From the NCBI GenBank assembly GCA_016110215.1, contig JADWQD010000011.1, positions 62,001 through 126,000 on the forward strand: a DNA stretch of 64,000 nucleotides, given 5' to 3'. The stretch comes from Capronia americana. Lineage: Eukaryota; Ascomycota; Eurotiomycetes; Chaetothyriales; Herpotrichiellaceae. Below the pieces are notes generated by a model. The model saw only the letters and a list, made by a program, of their open reading frames with translations. It made no database searches and was not told the DNA's origin. This document shows, piece after piece, positions 44,558 through 56,540 of the stretch (position 1 is its first letter; every line of letters starts with the position of its first letter). The translations under genes and the position numbers were made by a program.

Positions 44558-46502
44558 CTAGCTGGCTGAGGTCGCCTTACCGTCACACCCAACAGCTTGC
44601 GCCTTTTGTACCCTAACCAGCACCGGGCTTAGTGGCTTGGTGACGAGATATCGACGGCACTGTAGATCTGCGCCCGGCTCCATAAGAGACAGATCGTACC
44701 GGCGGAAAAAGGAATACAGCAACAACTTCATCTCCAGAAGTGCAATGTTCTTGCCAATGCACGAGCGGGGGCCGGTGCTAAACTGTTACACACAGAGAGT
44801 GTCAATATGAGATTCGAGATGACAACTGCCACCAAGGCATACTGGAGTTTCTTTTACTCACTCCGAGGAAGTACTTGTCCGACTCCTTGCCACGGTCGCT
44901 GTCGAGCCACCGTTCCGGTTTGAAGGCCTCGGGATCGTGGAAGATGCGCCCATCCTTGTGTATTTGGCACTGCATGACGTTGACAACCGTGCCCGGCGGA
45001 ATGTGTGTGCCTCCGATGTCGAGTCCAGTCGGGGGCGAGAGCCGCGGTAAGGGTCCGGCAAAGGGCGTGGTGAGACGCATACCTTCCCTGATGCAGGCGT
45101 CCAGGTATGGGAGTCTCTGAATATCTCTATACAAAGGAGCGTCGCCTAGTGGACTGCCTCGAACCTCCGCAGTCAGCATAGCAGCACGGTCGGGGTTACT
45201 GAGTAGATGGTAAATAATGGCGGTAAGCGAGATCGTGACCGTGTCGGAGCCGGCAATGCTGTTTCCATTAGCACGTTTGCCCTTTGCTGGCCACCGGCTG
45301 CTCACATGTTGGTCGACGCATTCGTGGCCAGCTCTGCGAACTCTAGCCGTTCGCCGGTGGCCGGATCTCTGGCTTCCATGAGCGCGCCCAAGATGTCACC
45401 GCGCTGAGCATCGCTGTCTCTTTTGATCCATCTGTCTTGGACCAGTGTAGTTGTTTCCTTTCAACATCATCAGTAATTTGGCCGGTGTGCGCCTCTTGAC
45501 GAACCAGGATCCTTGCCTTTTTCACGTATGCAAACCCGCTTTTCAGCTCCTTGAACAACGAGTACGGCAGATAATCCACAAGAAGCTGGCACAGCGGTCT
45601 CACAAATGACGGTAATAGAAACCTCTGGAGAAGGACTCAGCACCTTAGGGAGTATTAGAAGAGGGGAGGGGCATGCCAGTGAGCCTCACCACGAACGTAA
45701 ACTCCACCCCGTCAGAGATGTGCGTGACGAAGTCGTCGATCACACCTCGCTGCATCATTCCGAAGCTCCTGCCAAACGCGAGATCGCCAATGACATCGAA
45801 TGCGTAGAACTTGAACCACATCGCGGCATCCATGGGGGATCTGCCCAGGGCACGCGCATCCATCTGGCGGAGGAACACGTCTAGGTTCGCCGCGACGACA
45901 TCTTCCATCTTGGTCAAGCTTTGCATGCTGTAGGCATGAGCGGCGATCCGACGTTTTCGTGCATGAGCCGCCCTGTCTGTCTCGCTGAAGATGGACGGCG
46001 TGTGGACCACGAGCGCGTTGTAATCGGCCGATTTGTCCAGATAGTTCTCGCCGTACCCGAAGACCTTCCGCACCGCTTCGGCGCTGCCTGCCAGCACGGT
46101 GCGTGGGCCGATGCGCACGACGTCCCCATACTTGCTGTGCGCGTGGAGGACGGCAGCTTCAGTTTGTCCTCTGAAGGCGTGCAGGGCCAGCCAGCCGGGA
46201 AGGTGTCGGCCAAGTAGCGGGCCTGGAATATGGCGAAGAGGGTCGACTAGGACGCAATATACGGCATAGGTGATCTGGTGTGGTCCACGGTCAGTTCTCT
46301 GAAGCATCCGGGCAGCATGAGTTCACCGGTGACGGCGACGGCGACGACTCACCAGCAGAGCGACGAGTAATGTTAGCGGGAGATGGCCCAGGCAAGAGTC
46401 GATCACAGTCTGGGTGACTGACTCTGACCCCATGGATGCAGATTTGACGATGGGCTGATTCCCTGATTCCCATGTCTCGCCGGTCGAGGAGAGAATGCCC
46501 AT
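44558..46502 (-). CDS. cytochrome P450 monooxygenase
   Basis: Six exons (46502-46353, 46274-45690, 45624-45505, 45457-45306, 45258-44862, 44782-44558) give 542 aa; an in-frame ATG at 46433 would shorten the luminal end by 23. An N-terminal anchor (HLPLTLLVALLITYAVYCVL) precedes DPLRHIPGPLLGRHLPGW, the proline hinge. SETDRAAHARKRRIAAHAYS matches the helix C region. IIAGSDTVTISLTAII is the helix I oxygen-activation motif (AGSDT), ACIREGMRLTTPF holds the ExxR motif, and FSTGPRSCIGKN is the heme-binding FxxGxRxCxG. This is a complete ER-bound class II P450; the substrate is unknown. The boundary of intron 3 (donor at 45504) is the least certain. It is divergent to the GST-like gene and close to an MFS exporter and a Zn2Cys6 regulator. 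Confidence 0.9.
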
Positions 46503-47085
46503 GAGTGCCAGTGGTTTAAGTATATCCTCTCGTTGGAGTGTTTCCTGGCTCTGACTCGTCGATCCGTCAGCCTGAACGATCTCGCTTCTCGCTCTTTCGC
46601 CTCTTTTGAGTATTATCGGAGGTCTGGTCCCTCGGGTTACAGCGAAGTAGCCGACGTACACCCCCCAGATACCAGTCGATGTGTAGAGTCGGCCACTCCA
46701 CAAATCCGGCTACTTTTACTTCCTGTTATAGAGGGCAGTACTCCGTATCAACCCCGCTTCGCGAGGCATGATTCAGCATGAGAATATGACACGACGTGAG
46801 TTCTCTCGCTTCGGTGGTCCGATTTTCCCCCGGATATGCATCTGCTGACAGGAATGTGCGATAGATTCTCCAAGCTCGCGCTCTTGGAAGACCGAAGTAT
46901 GCAGTCCAAGTCAAGGGTGTGAGAGCCGAGGCACAGCCAAGCGATGAGCTTCCATGTCTGGAAGCCGTCGTTGACTTCTTCATGTATATTGACACTTCGC
47001 CAGGGGATATATTATTGCTGGAGGCTACGGGGGAGCGCCTTTATTTCTCAAATACCCAACCTTCGAAGCGTGAGCTGATCAGGAA
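46503..47085. promoter_or_regulatory. shared promoter of P450 and GST-like genes
   Basis: This 583-bp space separates the divergent starts. It holds a TACTCCGTA 9-mer at 46739 and a CGGAG half-site near 46617, both resembling half-sites of the inverted repeats found between the MFS exporter and the regulator. A full CGG-N10-CCG site was not found. Confidence 0.4.
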
Positions 47086-48057
47086 ATGGAGGAACCATAC
47101 AAGCTGTTCTACAATGACTACTCGATCTGCTCCGTGATGGTCCGGTATACCATTGCTCTGTCGAGACGTCTTCAAGGCGAACAGCTGAAAATTGAGGAAA
47201 TACCGGTCAACATCCAACATGGAGGACAGTTGACTGAACACTATCTTTGCGAAGTCAACCCGCGAGGAACGGTACGTTCAAGCGACTGCAACTGATGGCC
47301 ACGCTCACCAGCCGCTTCCAGGTTCCGGTCCTGTCATCCCCAGTCCTGAAGACGCCCATCAGCGAGAGTGTCGACATTACATATTTCCTCGCCGAACGGG
47401 TTCCTGCCCTCTGTCCACCGCATCTATCACGGCAGATCCGCCAGCTCCTCGCCGAACTGCACGACATCAACTACTTTTCCCTCACCTACACCCACAAGCC
47501 TCAACGCGCGTCAGACATGGAGAATTCCGTACTGACCCTCCTTTCTGACCCGGCCATCTCAGATCGATGGCGCGAGGCCCTGAAATTCAAGCTCGACGTG
47601 TACGTTTCTAGCAAGCCCAAACTGATCTCCCTCTCCGAAGGGAGCCACCTTTTCATCCCACACACCCACCCACACCATGGACGGCGAGACGAGACTGACA
47701 TTTTCTCTCTTCCGCTGCAGGGTTCGCGAGACACGAGCACCGGCGCTTGCGAAGGAAGCCGTCGCCGTGCAGGAATCCAAAGCATCGTCGTTCCTGGCAC
47801 AGATCGAGACCCTTTTAGCAGCGTCCGAGGGGGATGATGATCATGATGATGATGATCGATCGCCCTGGATTTTTGGCACCGCGGAGCCGACTGCTCTCGA
47901 CGCCCACGTCGTGCCGTTCATCGCGCGTCTTCTTGATGTTGGACGAAATGGGATGCTGCAGCACAGAGTCCGCGCGTATGCTGAGCGCGCATTTGAGGCC
48001 GAGCCGTGGAAGGAGGTCATGCAGGGTCGGAGGACTGTTTATGGCACTTATCTATGA
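47086..48057 (+). CDS. glutathione S-transferase-like protein
   Basis: Three exons (47086-47271, 47322-47599, 47721-48057) give 266 aa. The N-terminal thioredoxin-like domain starts EEPYKLFYNDYSICSVMVRY with a Ser in the place of the usual catalytic Ser/Cys; NPRGTVPVLSSPVLKTPISE carries the cis-Pro (VP) and the SES turn that binds the gamma-glutamyl group in GSTs. The second half is helical (LLAELHDINYFSLTYTHK and onwards) and ends with TAEPTALDAHVVPFIARLLD, matching the conserved N-capping region of helix 6. A His/Asp-rich loop (DDDHDDDDRSPW) interrupts it. Such fungal proteins conjugate or isomerise electrophilic metabolites. Its neighbours suggest a role together with the P450 and the MFS exporter. 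Confidence 0.82.
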
Positions 48058-48332
48058 CACGTTGCAAAAAAAAGGGATAGGACTACCCTGATCTATTGAG
48101 AGAATCTCCAGTTGCTACCTACCGGCTGTGAGGAGTTCCTTGTCCGAGTGCTTCTTAAGCCCCCCAACCATGGTCTTCCGATCTTCCTTCACAGTCTGCG
48201 ATTCTGGCTGCGCCATGGCTTGATCCGCATAGTTGCTGATTGCCTTCTGAATGATAAATATTGTCTCAATTGCTGCGGAACAATACCCGTATTCTCCATA
48301 CGCCGTCAATAAGTCCTGCCCGCGTTTACCCA

Positions 48333-50468
48333 TCATTTGGCAACGAACCGGCTCCTGGCCCGTAGCTTATGTCCATAGTAATACATAATGTAGACGCCAC
48401 CGATACAAACGACATTCAAACCCCCCAAAAGGCTCACTCCACCAGGCACACCAAGATGGATAAACATAGGTCGAGAGATGAGAACGGCCCCTGCGGCGAG
48501 CGCACTTCGAGAGAAATCATTCGCTGCCATCAAAGACGCAGCATATCGAGGGTATGTCATTGTGAGGTACATGAACACCGGCTGGAGAATGAAAAACTGC
48601 CCTGCGTTATTTATGCCAACGCCGACAATACTTGGCATCCAATGTACACCGCGCCGCGCCGTCCATGCTGCGAAGATGAACTTAGCCAGATGCTAGCTGA
48701 GACACGATACACTCTCGAACGGAAAAAAAGGAGGTTTCTTACCGAATATGAACACCCCGATCGGGATCATGTAAGCTCCGAGGATAGCAGGTTTCAAACG
48801 GTCTTCAGGCTCGCCCCAACCATGTTTCTTAACCCAAGGTTCAACCCAAAGGTAGTAGTATATGCAGTATCCTGGTATTGAAACAGCCAGGCCGACAATG
48901 ACAGACATAAAGGCAAGTCCGGTCTGCCCGAGGTTGAAGCCGTAGATCACTGGGTATACCAACGGGAACGACTCGAAGAAGGAGTAAAAGGTGGCGTACA
49001 CCAGTGAAATGTACACCGTCGTGAAGAGCACTGAGGGGTCGAGGATGTTGATTTCCCACGGCTTGATCAGGGCGTAGTAGAGGATCTCTCGGGGTGACAT
49101 ATGTGACTGGTCAATTTCAGATTGAGATTTGATGTCCTTTCGGCCAGTGATGCGGCGAAGGCGCCGAGCCCGATTCATCAGAATGTTGTCGGGGTTTGTC
49201 TCTGGGAGGAAGAAGAACAGGCAGAGAAAAATGGGCGCAGAGAACCACAACATCTCCCACTGTGACCAGCGCCAATCTTTGGCTGATACGCCGAAACCGG
49301 CAATGACAGGTCCTATGGCTGGGCCAAGGGTAGCTGAGCTTGCTTGTTAGAGAGACGGGGTTGAGAGAGTGTCTTGATTCAACGCACCAGAGCCACCCCA
49401 GAGAGCGAGAAGGTATGGCATTTTTATGGCTGGGAACTGAATATCGTCAGCACATGGCAGTCGACCCAAGTTGCAAGGAAGATAGGAATACCATGTCTTG
49501 AAATGTTGCAGCTCCGGTTGTCAGTGCCGGTGAGCCTTTTCGTCGGAATTAGTCTCTTGTGATGGTGGTGGACGTGACGCCATACCGAAGAAACCCATCA
49601 AAAACCGTACGAAGCAGAAACTTACAAAGTTGTCCGTCAGAGAAGCTGGCACGCAGAGGATCACAAAGATGGCAAATGTCATCACGTATGGTGGACTGCG
49701 GCCGACGGAAGGGATTCTGGTCGATATGTGAGTTTTCTAAAGGTCGCCGAAATATAATGGACGAGACTGACTCGCTTAATGGAGACCATACTAGTGGGCC
49801 GGTCCCATCTGTATCCATTAGCCACTCTTTCAAGGCGCGGATCTCTCATTCGGAGTGCTTTGGGAAGGTCCATACATCCCAAAATATACAGTGCCAGACC
49901 AAGCGTGGCGGGTACATAGCCGATATGGAAATCTCGCATGACTCCATCCGTACTAGGAGTGTATATCGAGGAGCCCAGGTAGACGCAGAATGTGTACACA
50001 CTAAACTGATATGAGTAGAGGAAGTAAGAGTTGCCCGAGAGCGGAGGTACCAAATCAAAGAATAAATCCAGAGTTTCTTCGCCAAAGACCAGCCCTGAGG
50101 ATTCTGGGGATCGTCTGTTCCCCCCGTATTAGTGACCTTTTCAGAACGCTTTCCAAGGGAAGTTACTGACCGGCACCATACCATTGCACCAGGAATACAT
50201 CCGGGTTGAGGCGTGAGGCTGGAGTTGTACCAGCAGCGGCAGTAACTGGATTGCGACTACCAATCTCATCGCCTGCTTCTCCTGCAAACTCGCTTCGCGG
50301 TGAGGCATTGTCGACCGTCTCCTCCTCGTTGACGACGGCTGTCGCGATGGGTCGAAGATATTTCTGGTACTCAAACCCAGGCATTTCCTCCGGATAGCAG
50401 AAAAAGCATCGACTGCGGAAAGTGAAGCGAACGATGTGACCGAACAGAGAGTCGCGGAGCAGGTCCAT
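48333..50468 (-). CDS. MFS transporter, DHA1 multidrug family
   Basis: Nine exons (50468-50171, 50114-50051, 50000-49876, 49808-49772, 49716-49586, 49535-49492, 49436-49388, 49333-48743, 48667-48333) give 557 aa with every junction in frame. The cytosolic N-terminus contains FEYQKYLRPIATAVVNEEE and DDPQNPQGWSLAKKLW, the DPxNPxxW entry motif. Then YGTGPLVWSPLSEIPSVGRS and FLMGFFGSPALTTGAATFQD are DHA1 motifs, with GPAIGPVIAGF as motif C. The C-terminus is ISRPMFIHLGVPGGVSLLGG and a basic end. This group (CaMdr1/Flu1-like) exports drugs and own metabolites by proton antiport at the plasma membrane. It is tail to tail with the GST-like gene and divergent to the regulator. The very small exons (37-64 nt) are unusual. 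Confidence 0.9.
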
Positions 50469-50631
50469 TATCACAAGCGAGTTATTAGATTTGACACACT
50501 CTCGGGTTGTCCATTATTCCACGCCTTTGCCTCATTTATACGGCGCCGTTGAACGCAGCAGACGGCCATCCGATATTGTTTACCTCGTGGTTTGGATGTA
50601 CCCAGTACGAGGAGACTCGCGCGCGCGCAGG

Positions 50632-50647
50632 CGGAGGTGGATCTCCG
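50632..50647 (+). promoter_or_regulatory. inverted repeat CGGAG-N6-CTCCG (CGG-N10-CCG), copy 1
   Basis: CGGAG GTGGAT CTCCG. The outer triplets CGG and CCG are ten bases apart and inverted, the usual form of a site for a Zn2Cys6 homodimer with this spacing. It is 484 bp upstream of the regulator start and 164 bp upstream of the exporter start. Confidence 0.6.
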
Positions 50648-50689
50648 CTGGCCCAAAATGTCACCAACCATTGCTTCAAGTGGATGCAG

Positions 50690-50705
50690 CGGAGGCCCAC
50701 CTCCG
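50690..50705 (+). promoter_or_regulatory. inverted repeat CGGAG-N6-CTCCG (CGG-N10-CCG), copy 2
   Basis: CGGAG GCCCAC CTCCG, the same arms and spacing as copy 1, whose start lies 58 bp to the left, with a different six-base core. The conserved arms and variable core are what a dimeric regulator site looks like. Confidence 0.6.
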
Positions 50706-51130
50706 CTAGTACGAGCACTACGAGGTACCCAGTACCGAATACACTTGCAAGGGACCAATCATTGATATCGAGTTGCTGGATCCAAGTGGGCCCAATTGCC
50801 ATATCCGGTGTCTGCGTTTCGAGACGCTTACTCTGTCGACGTCCGTCGTACGAAGGGCAGCCGGGTTCCGACTCCATTCCAGTCATTCGTGATTATAAAT
50901 CCATGCCACTCGACAAACCGATATCTTTCTCAGAGATGTCTATCCACTCAAATTACGGAGAGCAGATACTGATGGTTTGTAGGGACTGCTGGAGGCCATC
51001 ACCCGACTATCGCCATGTTGACGAGCAAACAGATGAACTTCGCGAAAACTGGCATTCCCTTCGCTGAGGTTACTCCGAGTCGACTTTCGAGCCTCCGTGG
51101 CCGAATGGTTACAATTATACGTTGACTGTT

Positions 51131-53610
51131 ATGGACTTAACAAGCTCCAATCCACGGGCACTGCTGGCTACTAAGGTACGTGCTGCCTCGGCCCCGAATT
51201 CTCTCCGATTGCGTCTGGCAGATCATACGGTCCATGAATATCTGGCCTTGACTGACCTTCCCCCGCTTCGACAAGGCCTGCGAGACCTGTCGTGCTCGAA
51301 AGAGAAAATGCGACGAAGCTCGACCAACATGCTCGCTTTGTATGCGACTCCAGGTAGCTTGCCACTACCGAGATCGGAACAATGATTCGTTAGTCTGTCC
51401 ATTTCGACCAGATGCTGTCTTGTGGCTGAGAATTGCATGCGTGCAGAAAGATGGACATCCTCTCCGATATTCTGGCAATTCTGCAACAGGTCAATGGAAG
51501 CGTGCAGCAACTGCTCCTGACCAATGCAGGCATTCGACAAAACCAACAGCCACCGACGCAACCGAATTATATCGGCCATGGATTTGGTGACATCCACACC
51601 TCTTTCAGCAGAAATGTTGAGCTTCAGCCTTGTACGTCTTCTTCGGACGACATAACGCTTGCCGTGCCATACCGTCATTCCACAGCAGCCCATCAGCTTG
51701 TCCAGTGGCCTTTTATGCGTCGAACACTTGAGAGACTGCCCTTTTCGCCAAATATCACCGCCACCTTTCGAAGTGGAATTGACTGGTTTCTTTACCAACA
51801 TCGCGGCCGCAGTCATAATGAGTTATGTTGCACAGTCTCTTTGCCTGCTGCGTCGACGGGACAGCCAGGCACAGTCCTAGGTATTCCATATACGAGTGTG
51901 TTTATGTGGGCAAATTTGTATTTTGACACGTTCAATTTCATGCACCCTCTCCTTGATCGGACGATCTTTTTCCAAAATGTACTACCACATCTGGAAGCTC
52001 CCAATGGCAAATCAACTTCTGCAACAGACGAGAAAAATATCGCCTTGGCGATGATTGTCATTGCCCTGGGTCAATTAGCACTCGAGGAAACCATCGGCGA
52101 CAAGGTGTCTTTAGACGCTGATCGTGGTCAGCAATACGACCACCCTCCAGGACTAACCTGTTTCAATGAAGCCCGGAAAAGACTCGGCTTGGTGGATATT
52201 GGATGTTCATTGGAGGTGGTACAACTTCAGGCATTGATCTCGTCCGTCTTTGTGCCTGCTCGAAAGGGTTGACGTCAAACTAACTTCACATGTGATAGAC
52301 TTTATTACTCTGCTACCTACCACCATTTGGTATGCTTTTCCTTGGCAATGAATGGGAATCTTGTCTGGAGGTGCTCTAAAACATCTTTCTCAGGAATCTT
52401 GGAAGACGAGTATGCAGGCATCAGGGACGTGCTACCTGCTTGTGAAAAGGTAGTTATCTTGCAGATACGATCTAGGGACAGAAATCAAGCTGACAAAGGT
52501 CGTTCAGCCAATGTCATGACTGGAATTCACCGGAAGGTGATCTTTTGAAGCGAGCCTACTGGCATTGTGTGGCAATAGAAGTGTGAGACAACAATCTGAC
52601 CTCCGTTTCCCCAATGGATTGGCATGTCTGATGGCAATTGGCATTTCTAGTGGTCATCACCTCGAGCTTGACCTCCCATGCTCCGCGATCATGGACCTTC
52701 AACACCTGGTCCCGCTCCCTTCGTTTCTCGGCCCATATTGTGAGCAAGACCACCGGGCAAATGAAATCTCACACTTTCAATATCACTATGCGGCCCTCAT
52801 CACCTTGCGACGAATTTGCCAAGCATTTCACAGCGCTGTCAACGGTGGTATGTACTTTGGTGATTCTCTGCTGCGACCGGGCGGTGAAAAGCTAATGGCT
52901 TCTGCAAATGGCAGCTCTACAAACAAGAGACCACTACCCAGTCGACTTTCTCAGTACTGTGGTACACGAGCACGCTCGTCAGTTGCAACAATGGAGAGCC
53001 ATGCTCCCCAAAGCATTAAGGTGGGAGGACGAAGCGCGAGCTGTGGTTGAGGACAGGAAGATGCAGCTAGCGGATCAAGAGCCCCATGAAGCCGACGTAT
53101 TCAGATACGCTCGTAACATCCAGGTTGCTTTGCTCCGAACTCGATATTATTACGCGCAGTACATGATTTATCGCCCGTTGGTGTACAAGGCACTGCATTA
53201 CCCGACACATATGACTGCACAGGATGTCCACAGTGTCGTCGTCTGTCTGCAGGTAGGGAACAAACACCCTTGTCCACAACACAGCCAAACCTAAGCTGAC
53301 ACCGTACTCGTACTCGTCAAAGTCCTGTCTGAATTGGCCTCTGCTTGTCGCGCCCTCGAAGAACCAGAAACCACTGATTCCGTACATATTCTGCTGGAGC
53401 CAGAACTTTCTCGGTATCTTGCTGGTCTTCCACTGCACGCAAGAGTCTCCGCTCCTGAGATCGATTCGGGAAGAATACCTTGACAAGGACGACGTCGAGC
53501 ATACACTTGGGTTGATGCGGGAATGGATTCGCGAATTAAAGGAGGTGGATTGTTTGGCCAAGTGGTCCTGGCACGTCATCGACGCCCTGTCGCGGTACGA
53601 GTACTATTGA
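51131..53610 (+). CDS. Zn2Cys6 transcription factor with fungal-specific regulatory domain
   Basis: Nine exons (51131-51175, 51276-51388, 51447-52241, 52299-52329, 52394-52449, 52508-52582, 52651-52847, 52915-53252, 53323-53610) give 645 aa. The binuclear cluster is ACETCRARKRKCDEARPTCS followed by LCMRLQVACHYRDR, six cysteines in C-x2-C-x6-C-x5-C-x2-C-x6-C-like spacing. A helical linker (MDILSDILAILQQVNGSVQQ) may dimerise. The fungal_trans domain includes LQALISLYYSATYHHLESWK, AYWHCVAIEVGHHLELDLP and RYYYAQYMIYRPLVYKAL. The ending ECxxW-type block reads SCLNWPLLVAPSKNQKPLIP. It probably activates its own gene, the exporter and perhaps the P450 and GST-like genes. The first exon is only 15 codons and splits directly before the zinc cluster. 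Confidence 0.9.
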
Positions 53611-54216
53611 CCAGATGTCTCGGTGCTTGTGCTGTGAAAAGGGTTCTGATTTCCAGTATCTTCCAGATAGTCACCATCTTGGACTTACTTCTGACACAAC
53701 TCCCTTGTTGCTTTGAAGTGGCTCGGAGTACTAGCAATTGCTTGTGCCCATTAGGCGGCTTAAGTACGGAACAATGACCAACACCGCATGATAAAACCGT
53801 GGAGTGAGGAGTTGAGATGCATGGATGCCAGAGGCCCGGCAGATACCAAATTTCGCGTAACCTTGAGGGCTTCTGCTAATAATTGGCCCTACGTATCGAG
53901 GAATAGGGCGGCATCACGCTCGTCCTAAAGTGGGGTGAGCTGGGGGTGCGGTACGTAGATTTCTCGACCCTTGGCACTGATCGAACCTGCGCGAAAGTGC
54001 TGGTTGCTGCCGCCGCCGAAATTTTTGGTTGGGCCACGACTGATCCGGCGACCTGATCTTGGGAGTTCCTGTCACTCATGTTTGCATGTGCTGAACATCT
54101 CACGCCTTTAGACTGATCTTAACTCGCAAGCAACTTTGTTCCACCACTCTACATCCCTCCCACACAACTTCACACCACCGTTAGACCCCGCCAGAGTTTC
54201 TTCCACTGCATTGACC
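53611..54216. other. intergenic before Hsp110
   Basis: It holds the 3' flank of the regulator and the promoter of the Hsp110-type gene. No clear heat-shock element array (repeated nGAAn blocks) was seen. Confidence 0.35.
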
Positions 54217-56540
54217 ATGAGCGTCGTTGGGATAGATTTCGGTGCGCAAAGCACCAAGATTGGTGTTGCGCGCAACAAGGGGATTGACATTGTAAGTTTG
54301 TGTCGGCCTGCGCGATCGATTTCATCACACTGACCATGTCCAGATCACAAATGAGACGTCAAACCGATCTACACCGTAAGTAGTTCCCGCGCAGCCTCAT
54401 CTTCCCGTCACTCACACGTCGATAGGTCCATGGTGGGATTTGGTCCCAAGAGCCGCTACATTGGTGAAGCCGCAAAGACGCAGGAGATCTCAAACCTCAA
54501 GAACACAATCTCGTCGCTGAAGCGCCTCGCCGGCCGAACCATCAATGACCCCGAGGTCGCCATCGAGCAACAATTCATCACTGCCCCTCTTGTGGATGTC
54601 AATGGCCAAGTCGGAGCTGAAGTTACATACCGTGGCGAGAAGCAGAAGTTCAGCGCTGTCCAGTTGATTGCCATGTACTTTGGCAAAATCAGAGACACTG
54701 CCAGCAAAGAACTGAGACTCCCCGTCTCGGACGTAGTCATTGGCTGCCCCCCTTGGTTCACAGACTCGCAGAGAAGGGCCATCCTGGATGCCGCCGAGAT
54801 TGCCAATCTGAAGCTCCTCCGGCTCATCAACGATAACACGGCCATCGCACTCGGCTACGGTATCACGAAATCCGACCTGCCCGAAGGCGATGCGAAGCCC
54901 CGCCGCGTCTGCTTTGTCGACGTTGGGTACAGTGACTACACTGTTTCCATTGTCGAGTTCCGCAAGGGTGAACTGGCCGTCAAGGCTACGACCTTCGACC
55001 GTCACTTCGGTGGGCGCAACTTCGACAAAGCCCTGGTTGACCACTTCGCAGCCGAGTTCAAGGAGAAGTTCAAGATTGACATCTACACAAACCCAAAGGC
55101 GACCACTCGGGTTGCTGCTGCGGCTGAGAAAGTAAAGAAAATTCTGTCCGCCAATGCTCAGGCTCCTCTCAGCATCGAATCTCTGATGGAAGACAAGGAC
55201 GTGCGCGCCATGTTGAAGCGGGAGGAATTTGAAGAGATGGTCAAGCCTCTACTCGATCGCGTCACTGTTCCACTGGAACAGGCTCTCGCCGAGGCTAAGC
55301 TGAAGGTCGAGGACATTGACGCCATTGAGATGGTCGGAGGTTGTACTCGTGTTCCCGCCATCAAGGAGAGGATCGCCAAGTTCTTCAACGGCAAGTCTCT
55401 GTCATACACCCTCAACCAGGACGAAGCCATTGCTCGGGGCTGTGCATTCAGCTGCGCCGTGCTCTCGCCAGTCTTCCGAGTCCGCGACTTCTCTGTCCAT
55501 GACATCGTCACATACCCCATTGAATTCACCTGGGAGCAATCACCGGACATCCCGGATGAGGACACCAGCTTAACAGTCTTCAACAAGGGCAATGTCATGC
55601 CGTCGACAAAGATCCTCACCTTCTACCGAAAACAGCCGTTCGACCTCGAGGCCCGATATGCCAAGCCGGAACTCCTCCCTGGAAAGGTCAACCCCTGGAT
55701 TGGACGCTTCTCAGTCAAGGGTGTCAAGGCCGACGAGAAGGATGATTTCATGGTGTGCAAGCTTAAGGCGCGGCTCAATCTCCACGGAATTCTGAACCTC
55801 GAGAGCGGCTACTACGTCGAGGATGTCGAGGTCGAGGAGCCGGAGCCGGAGCCAAAGAAGGATGGCGACGCCATGGACACCGACCAAGCCAATGGCTCTG
55901 CAGAGCAGCCCAAGCCCAAGATGCGCAAGGTCAAGAAGCAGGTGCGCAAAGGAGAGTTGCAGCTTGTTGCTGGCACCTCGTCCTTGGACGACGCTACCAA
56001 GGCCCAAGCAGCCGAGGCCGAGAATGCCATGTTCATGGAGGACAAGCTCGTCACCGATACCGAAGACAAGAAGAACGAACTAGAGGCGTACATCTATGAA
56101 ATCCGAGGCAAGATCGACGATCTCTACGCTGAATTTGCCAGCGAAGAGGAGAAGGTTAGGATCAAGGACAAGCTTGAGAAGACCGAGGTAAGCAATATGC
56201 AACTGTCTCCTGCTCTGAGCCCTATACTAACCCATAGCAGGATTGGTTGTACGACGAAGGTGAGGATGCCACCAAAGCACAATACCAAGCGAAATTGGAC
56301 GAGATCAAGTTCCTCTCCGGCCCCGTCGCTCAGAGATATCAAGACAAGGTCGAAGAAGAACGACAAGCAGTCCTCAAAGTCCAGGAAGAAGAAGCCGCCA
56401 AGAAGCGAGCTGAGGCCGAGGCCAAGAAGAAGGCTGAGGACGAAGCTAAGAAGGCAGCAGAACCTGAGCCCAAGGATACTGAGATGAAGGATGCCCCGGA
56501 CGGAGAGTCGATCAAACCAGACAGTGTGGAGGAGAAGTAG
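54217..56540 (+). CDS. Hsp110/Sse-type Hsp70 family chaperone (Hsp88-like)
   Basis: Four exons (54217-54291, 54344-54375, 54426-56187, 56241-56540) give 722 aa. It starts MSVVGIDFGAQSTKIGVARN, the Hsp70 phosphate loop with a Gln replacing Thr as in Hsp110. LLRLINDNTAIALGYGI, CFVDVGYSDYTVSIVEF and EMVGGCTRVPAIKERI are the ATPase landmarks. A long acidic insertion in the substrate domain (DVEVEEPEPEPKKDGDAMDT) and the Lys/Glu/Ala-rich C-terminal helices identify Hsp110 rather than Hsp70. Sse proteins act as nucleotide-exchange factors for cytosolic Hsp70 and hold unfolded clients. The final intron ends in TAGCAG, so two acceptors three bases apart are possible and would add or omit one Gln (KTE-DWLYD or KTE-Q-DWLYD). 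Confidence 0.95.

Larger units (their letters stand above)
50469..51130. promoter_or_regulatory. shared promoter of MFS exporter and Zn2Cys6 regulator
   Basis: A 662-bp divergent promoter. It contains two inverted repeats of identical design (listed separately). Several plus-strand frames cross it but have no domain content. Confidence 0.5.

Noticed and set aside
51091..51118. tRNA-like string (GTGGCCGAATGGTTAC) upstream of the regulator
   Set aside because: Resembles the start of a tRNA D-arm only; no anticodon or T-arm with matching acceptor follows.
44558..53610. Reading the P450/GST/MFS/regulator block as a full secondary-metabolite biosynthetic cluster
   Set aside because: No PKS, NRPS, terpene cyclase, DMATS or other backbone enzyme was found in the window; a detoxification module is the safer reading.
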